Below are positions 60,432 to 64,000 of a stretch of 64,000 nucleotides of DNA, one piece after another. The first letter of the stretch is position 1. Each line of letters starts with the position of its first letter. The notes under the pieces are model-generated. The model was not told where the DNA came from. It saw only the letters and a list, made by a program, of their open reading frames with translations, and made no database searches. The DNA comes from Halorubrum salinum (GTDB taxonomy: Archaea; Halobacteriota; Halobacteria; Halobacteriales; Haloferacaceae): positions 531,965-595,964 of the forward strand of contig NZ_JANHDO010000002.1 of assembly GCF_024494575.1 (NCBI RefSeq). Reading direction: 5' to 3'. The position numbers were made by a program, and so were the translations under genes.

Positions 60432-61268
60432 ATGAGTCTCAAGGTCGGCGCGCACGTCTCCATCGCGGGCGGCGTGGACAACGCCGTGGAGAACCAGCTC
60501 GAAGTCGGCGGCAACTGCGGACAGATATTCACCCACTCGCCGCAGGTGTGGCAGGATCCGAACATCGGCGACGAGGAGGCCGAACGGTTCCGCGAGGGGA
60601 CCGAACGCGAGCTTGCGGGGCCGTGGGTCATCCACACCTCCTACCTCGTGAACCTCTGTACGCCCAAAGACGGGCTTCGGGAGAAGTCGCTCGACTCGAT
60701 GCAGGCGGAGGTCGACGCGGCAGAGGCGCTCGATATCCCCTACGTCAACGTCCACCTGGGCGCACACACCGGCGCGGGCGTCGACGGCGGCCTCGACAAC
60801 GCGGCGTCGGTGATAGACGAGATCGACGTGCCCGACGGCGTCACGATCCTGATCGAGAGCGACGCGGGCGCGGGGACGAAACTCGGCGGCGAGTTCGAGC
60901 ACCTCGCCGGCGTCATCGACCGCACCGAGACCGACATCGACGTCTGTCTCGACACCGCCCACGTCTTCGCCGCGGGCTACGACCTCTCGACGCCCGAGGC
61001 GGTCGATCGGACGATAGCGGAGTTCGACGACGTGGTCGGTCTCGACCACCTCCGGTACGTCCACCTCAACGACTCGAAACACGCCTGCGGCACCAACAAG
61101 GACGAGCACGCACACATCGGTGAAGGCGAGATCGGCGAGGACGGCATGGAGCGGTTCCTCAACCACCCGGATCTCCTCGACGTGCCGCTCGCGCTCGAGA
61201 CCCCGACGGAGGACGGGAAGAGCTTCGCGTGGAACATCGACCGCGTCCGCGAACTGCGGGCGGAGTGA
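60432..61268 (+). CDS. nfo: Endonuclease IV (AP endonuclease)
   Basis: A 278-aa apurinic/apyrimidinic endonuclease with a TIM barrel and three zinc ions. Seen: [14 protein letters not shown] (about 6-19), [12 protein letters not shown] (about 105-116), [19 protein letters not shown] (about 141-159) with metal Glu, [14 protein letters not shown] (about 173-186), [20 protein letters not shown] (about 211-230), and ALETPTEDG (about 257-265). Every catalytic ligand motif of Nfo is present. It cleaves abasic sites left by glycosylases such as the UDG at 8.2 kb. GGCTTTTTCC near 60400-60409 is the TATA-like element. Confidence 0.96.
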   Translation: MSLKVGAHVSIAGGVDNAVENQLEVGGNCGQIFTHSPQVWQDPNIGDEEAERFREGTERELAGPWVIHTSYLVNLCTPKDGLREKSLDSMQAEVDAAEALDIPYVNVHLGAHTGAGVDGGLDNAASVIDEIDVPDGVTILIESDAGAGTKLGGEFEHLAGVIDRTETDIDVCLDTAHVFAAGYDLSTPEAVDRTIAEFDDVVGLDHLRYVHLNDSKHACGTNKDEHAHIGEGEIGEDGMERFLNHPDLLDVPLALETPTEDGKSFAWNIDRVRELRAE

Positions 61269-61334
61269 GCCGAGCGGGTCGACAGCCCCGCGTCCGACGC
61301 GGTTTTATATATATTGCGTGACGATACCGTGGGT

Positions 61335-61811
61335 ATGACCACCACGGAGGCGCTCCTCCTCGGACGACGACGGCGGCTGGCCGTCGCGATGGTCGCCGGG
61401 TTCGCCGTCGTCGTGGCGATCGCGCTCGCGAGCGCCGTTATCGCCGACCTCGCGGATCTGCAGGGGGCGGCCGCGCTGGCCGACCGGCTCGTCCCCCTGC
61501 TCGTGTTCTACGCGCCCGCCCCGATCGCGGCCGCCGGTGCCTACGCGCGCTGTGGCGGCCCGGCCTGTCTCGCCGTGGGGGTAGTTCCCGCGGTCGTGTT
61601 CGCCGCGCTCGTCCTCGTCGGAACCGTCCTCGGCGTCCCGGGCGTGGGTGCGGCCGACTCGCCGCTCGGAGGCGTCACGGTCTCGTTCGCGCTCGTCGGC
61701 GTGAGCGGGGCGTTCGTCGGGTACTGCGCCGGCGTCACCGCCGCCATGCTCGCCGACCTCGCCGGAGTCGGCGACGACGCCGACGGCCGCACGGCGAACG
61801 ACACCGACTGA
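61335..61811 (+). CDS. Four-helix integral membrane protein of unknown function
   Basis: A 158-aa hydrophobic protein with about four membrane helices (about 20-40, 53-70, 75-103 and 112-138), a basic N-terminus MTTTEALLLGRRRR and an acidic C-terminal tail DDADGRTANDTD. It has a Cys pair-like AYARCGGPACLAVG. TATATATATTG near 61305-61315 makes the ATG at 61335 a good leaderless start. I recognise no family; gene content nearby gives no function. Confidence 0.65.
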   Translation: MTTTEALLLGRRRRLAVAMVAGFAVVVAIALASAVIADLADLQGAAALADRLVPLLVFYAPAPIAAAGAYARCGGPACLAVGVVPAVVFAALVLVGTVLGVPGVGAADSPLGGVTVSFALVGVSGAFVGYCAGVTAAMLADLAGVGDDADGRTANDTD

Positions 61812-61848
61812 GGCGCGGTGGCTCCCGGTGTTCCGCCTGAGCGCACCT

Positions 61849-61914
61849 CACCGCGCCGCGTCCCGCCCTCACCGCGCCGTGTTCCCGCACCCCACCGCGC
61901 CGCGTTCCCGCACG
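61849..61914 (+). repeat. Three tandem copies of a 21-23-bp CG-rich unit
   Basis: CACCGCGCCG(C/T)GT(T)CCCGC repeats at about 61849, 61869 and 61892 with small changes. It lies just before the methyltransferase promoter and gives misleading Arg/Pro-rich open frames. It ends at the TATA-like CGCTTATTCGC. Confidence 0.6.
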
Positions 61915-61944
61915 CTTATTCGCTCTCAGGCCGAACCCGGTCCC

Positions 61945-62832
61945 GTGCGACGCTTCTCCGCAGAGTACCTCGAACACACCCGCCGCGGGATGTGGGACGA
62001 CGGCCGCGAGGCGCTCGCGGACCTCGAGTTGCCGACCCGTCGGCGCGTCCTCGACGTCGGCTGCGGCACCGGTGAGCTGACGCGCGTGCTCGCCGCGGAA
62101 GCGCCGTCGGACGCGACCGTGATCGGGGTCGACGCCGACCGCGACCTCCTCGCGGTCGCCCGCGGAGCGGCCGAGAGCGGGGCGGTCGAGGGCGAGACGA
62201 TCGATCGCGCGACGGTCGAGAGCGAGCCGGCCGACTGCGAGACGACCGACGGAACCCAAACCTACCTCGCCGGCGACGCCACGCGGCTCCCGATCTCCGA
62301 CGACGCCGTGGACCTCGCCGTCTGTCAGGCGCTCCTGATCAACCTCCCCGATCCGGCGGCGGCGGTCCGGGAGTTCACGCGGGTCTCGTCCGATCTCGTG
62401 GCCGCGATCGAACCGGACAACGCGGACGTGACCGTCGCCTCGACCGTCCCGGCCGAAGAGCGCTTGGAGCGCGAGGCGCGGGAGGCGTACGTCGACGGCG
62501 TCGGGACCGACGTGGCGCTCGGCGATCGCGTCCGCGACGCGTTCGCGGCGGCGGGGCTTCGCGACGTTCGAACCCGGCGATACGTCCACGAGAAGCGGAC
62601 CGAGCCGCCGTACGCGGACGCGGCGTTGACCTCGGCGGCGAGAAAAGCCTCCGGTGCGGGGCTGGCCGACCACCGCGACGAGCTGGTGGCGGCGACCTCG
62701 GAGCACGCCTACGACGACCTCCGCGGGCGCTGGCGGGAGATGGGCCGCGCGGTCGTGGACGCGATGCGCGCCCGCGAGTACGAACGCGTCGAGCGCGTCC
62801 CGTTCGACGTCACCGTCGGGCGGGTCGACTGA
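61945..62832 (+). CDS. Class I SAM-dependent methyltransferase
   Basis: A 295-aa methyltransferase. Seen: motif I RVLDVGCGTGELTRVLAAEA (about 34-53), the acidic motif II TVIGVDADRDLLAVA (about 59-73), GDATRLPISDDAVDLAVCQALL (first 20: GDATRLPISDDAVDLAVCQA, about 111-130), and LPDPAAAVREFTRV (about 134-147). The N-terminal RRFSAEYLEHTRRGMWDDGR resembles the UbiE/methyltransferase 11 group with a small-molecule substrate. The GTG at 61945 follows CGCTTATTCGC (61911-61921) by one TATA distance. The substrate is unknown. Confidence 0.8.
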   Translation: MRRFSAEYLEHTRRGMWDDGREALADLELPTRRRVLDVGCGTGELTRVLAAEAPSDATVIGVDADRDLLAVARGAAESGAVEGETIDRATVESEPADCETTDGTQTYLAGDATRLPISDDAVDLAVCQALLINLPDPAAAVREFTRVSSDLVAAIEPDNADVTVASTVPAEERLEREAREAYVDGVGTDVALGDRVRDAFAAAGLRDVRTRRYVHEKRTEPPYADAALTSAARKASGAGLADHRDELVAATSEHAYDDLRGRWREMGRAVVDAMRAREYERVERVPFDVTVGRVD

Positions 62833-62889
62833 TCGGCTTCGGGGCCGACGCCGGCCGCGCGTCGTCAGGCGGCTGCCGGCGTCGCCGCG

Positions 62890-63867
62890 TTAGCTGAGCC
62901 GGTTGAGGTCCATCAGAACCGCGCTCGCGGTCTCCTCTCCGCCGGCCCCGCGCCCGGAGACGGTGAGCGTTCCCGCCGAGGCCGTCTCGATCTGTGCGGC
63001 GTTCGTCGTTCCGGACACCGCGAGCGGCGAGTTGCGCTTCACCAACCGCGGCGCGACGCGGACCGAGCCGCCGGCGACCTCGCCGATCAGCCGGACCGTC
63101 AGCCCGTCTTCGCCGGCGAGGTCCAGCGCGCTCCCGGCGACGTTCCGAATCCCTGCGACGTCGGCGTCGTCGAGGGTGAACTCGCGGGCGTCGGCGGGGT
63201 CGTCGGCCGCGCCGAACGAGAGCACGTTCGCGAGGATGACGCACTTGAGCGCCGCGTCGGTGCCGTCCACGTCGAAGGCGGGGTCCGCCTCGGCGACGCC
63301 CAGGTCCTGTGCCTCCGCCAGCACGTGCTCGTAGTCGAGTCCCTCCGCGGCCATGCGCGAGAGGACGAAGTTCGCGGTCCCGTTGAGGACGCCACGGACG
63401 GCGGCGACGTGGGCGGCTCCGTGGTCCTCGATCGTCGAGAGGACCGGCATCGCGCCGCCGACGGTGGCCTCGAAGCGCACCTCGCCCGCGCTGTCGGCTT
63501 CGGCCGCTCGGAGGTCGCCGAACCGCTCCGCGACCGGCCCCTTGTTCGCGAGCACGACGTGGCGGTCCCGCTCCAGCGCCGCGGTGACGTGCGAGAACCC
63601 GGGTTCGGCGTCGCCGAGCGTCGTCGGCGTCGCCTCCACCAACGCGTCGTACTCCGCCGCGAGCACGTCCGCCGGGTCTCCGTCGCCGACGATTCCCCGC
63701 TCGGCCTTGCGCGAGAGCGCGGCGTCGACGTCGACCGACTCGCCCGGGCCGTCGGCGACGACCGCGCTCGTCGAGTCGCCCATCGCGACGACCTCGTGAC
63801 CTCGGTCGGGAGCGAGATCGGCGACGGATCGGCCGACGACGCCCGCGCCGACGATCGCGAGTCTCAC
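62890..63867 (-). CDS. hom: Homoserine dehydrogenase
   Basis: A 325-aa NAD(P)-dependent homoserine dehydrogenase (aspartate-semialdehyde to homoserine). Seen: the Rossmann loop LAIVGAGVVGRSVADLA (about 3-19), ALVEATPTTLGDAEPG (about 75-90), HVVLANKGPVAERFGDL (about 103-119), and the substrate motif GVLNGTANFVLSRMAAEGL (about 158-176) plus DVDGTDAALKCVILAN (about 198-213) with the catalytic Asp/Lys. No C-terminal ACT domain; the regulatory part is likely the separate ACT protein. The GTG start overlaps that gene's stop by 4 nt. Confidence 0.95.
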   Translation of the reverse strand: MRLAIVGAGVVGRSVADLAPDRGHEVVAMGDSTSAVVADGPGESVDVDAALSRKAERGIVGDGDPADVLAAEYDALVEATPTTLGDAEPGFSHVTAALERDRHVVLANKGPVAERFGDLRAAEADSAGEVRFEATVGGAMPVLSTIEDHGAAHVAAVRGVLNGTANFVLSRMAAEGLDYEHVLAEAQDLGVAEADPAFDVDGTDAALKCVILANVLSFGAADDPADAREFTLDDADVAGIRNVAGSALDLAGEDGLTVRLIGEVAGGSVRVAPRLVKRNSPLAVSGTTNAAQIETASAGTLTVSGRGAGGEETASAVLMDLNRLS

Positions 63868-64000
63868 GCCTCACCCCCCGTCAGCGACTCGATGAGGTGT
63901 AGATCCTTCTCGTCGGCGATGGCGCGGACGCTCTCGACCGTCTCATTGACTTCTCCCTCTTCGACGGCGAGCCGGAGCTTGGCGCTCGAGGTGTTTCTCG
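63864..64000 (-). CDS. ACT-domain amino-acid-binding protein (C-terminus only)
   Basis: The last 45 residues of a protein ending KDLHLIESLTGGEA. Seen: SSAKLRLAVEEGEVNETVES then VRAIADEKDLHLIE, which has the alternating strand-helix-strand pattern of the last ACT repeat. The 4-nt overlap with homoserine dehydrogenase (GTGA) shows translational coupling. An ACT protein ahead of hom would bind threonine or another amino acid to control the pathway; this is inferred from context and family, as the N-terminus is outside the window. Confidence 0.75.
   Translation of the reverse strand, partial: RNTSSAKLRLAVEEGEVNETVESVRAIADEKDLHLIESLTGGEA

Overview
The window is chromosomal DNA from a halophilic archaeon. 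The coding regions are GC-rich, the predicted proteins are acidic, and many genes have a TATA-like element about 25-28 nt before the start codon, as expected for leaderless haloarchaeal transcripts. Archaeal or haloarchaeal hallmark genes include TFB, a proteasome beta subunit, RpoL (Rpo11), S3Ae, KEOPS Pcc1, Rio2, Tfx, archaeal GatA/GatC and haloarchaeal surface glycoproteins. The gene complement and GC bias suggest a Halorubrum-like member of the Haloferacales/Halobacteria. That placement is an inference, because no rRNA gene is present.

Region by region: 1-3.9 kb carries a truncated glycosyltransferase, rpoL, and a tight operon rps15 > RecJ-like > pcc1 > rps3ae. 3.9-8 kb holds an NhaC antiporter with a small coupled protein, a PHP hydrolase, an Asn-synthase-like protein, and an unannotated terminator-ended small RNA. 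8.2-16 kb holds a uracil-DNA glycosylase, a 57-aa protein, psmB, a CDP-alcohol phosphotransferase, an SPFH protein, two winged-helix-type proteins, a DUF84 nucleotidase with a BtuF-like protein, and tfb. 16-25.5 kb holds a DUF7095-like protein, a Mut7-C RNase, PolX, a DUF5797-like protein with gatA and gatC, an MFS carrier, an aspartate aminotransferase, ribH and a rhomboid protease.

25.7-34.4 kb is a block of three large exported surface proteins. Two are paralogues sharing a 145-bp perfect direct repeat, and the third is a beta-helix protein in a visibly AT-richer stretch. 34.9-49 kb holds a DUF7504-like protein, a DUF7550-like miniprotein, an orphan ABC ATPase behind a DtxR/Idr-type palindrome, purL, a KDG kinase, thrB, DUF389, an FNT channel-USP fusion, a SIMPL lipoprotein, msrA and a bile-acid-symporter-like protein. 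49-57 kb holds a GH15 glucoamylase-type enzyme, an FAD protein, a complete tungstate/molybdate ABC operon (wtpABC) divergent from a Tfx regulator, and rio2 bracketed by inverted repeats. 57-64 kb holds a TatD-type hydrolase, an MFS carrier, a lipoate-ligase-like protein, endonuclease IV, a membrane protein, a methyltransferase, homoserine dehydrogenase and a truncated ACT protein.

Functional themes are threonine-branch amino-acid synthesis (hom, thrB), translation and RNA-polymerase genes, oxyanion and metal uptake with local regulation, DNA repair (UDG, PolX, Nfo), and cell-surface structures. I found no tRNA, rRNA, CRISPR array or intact insertion sequence.
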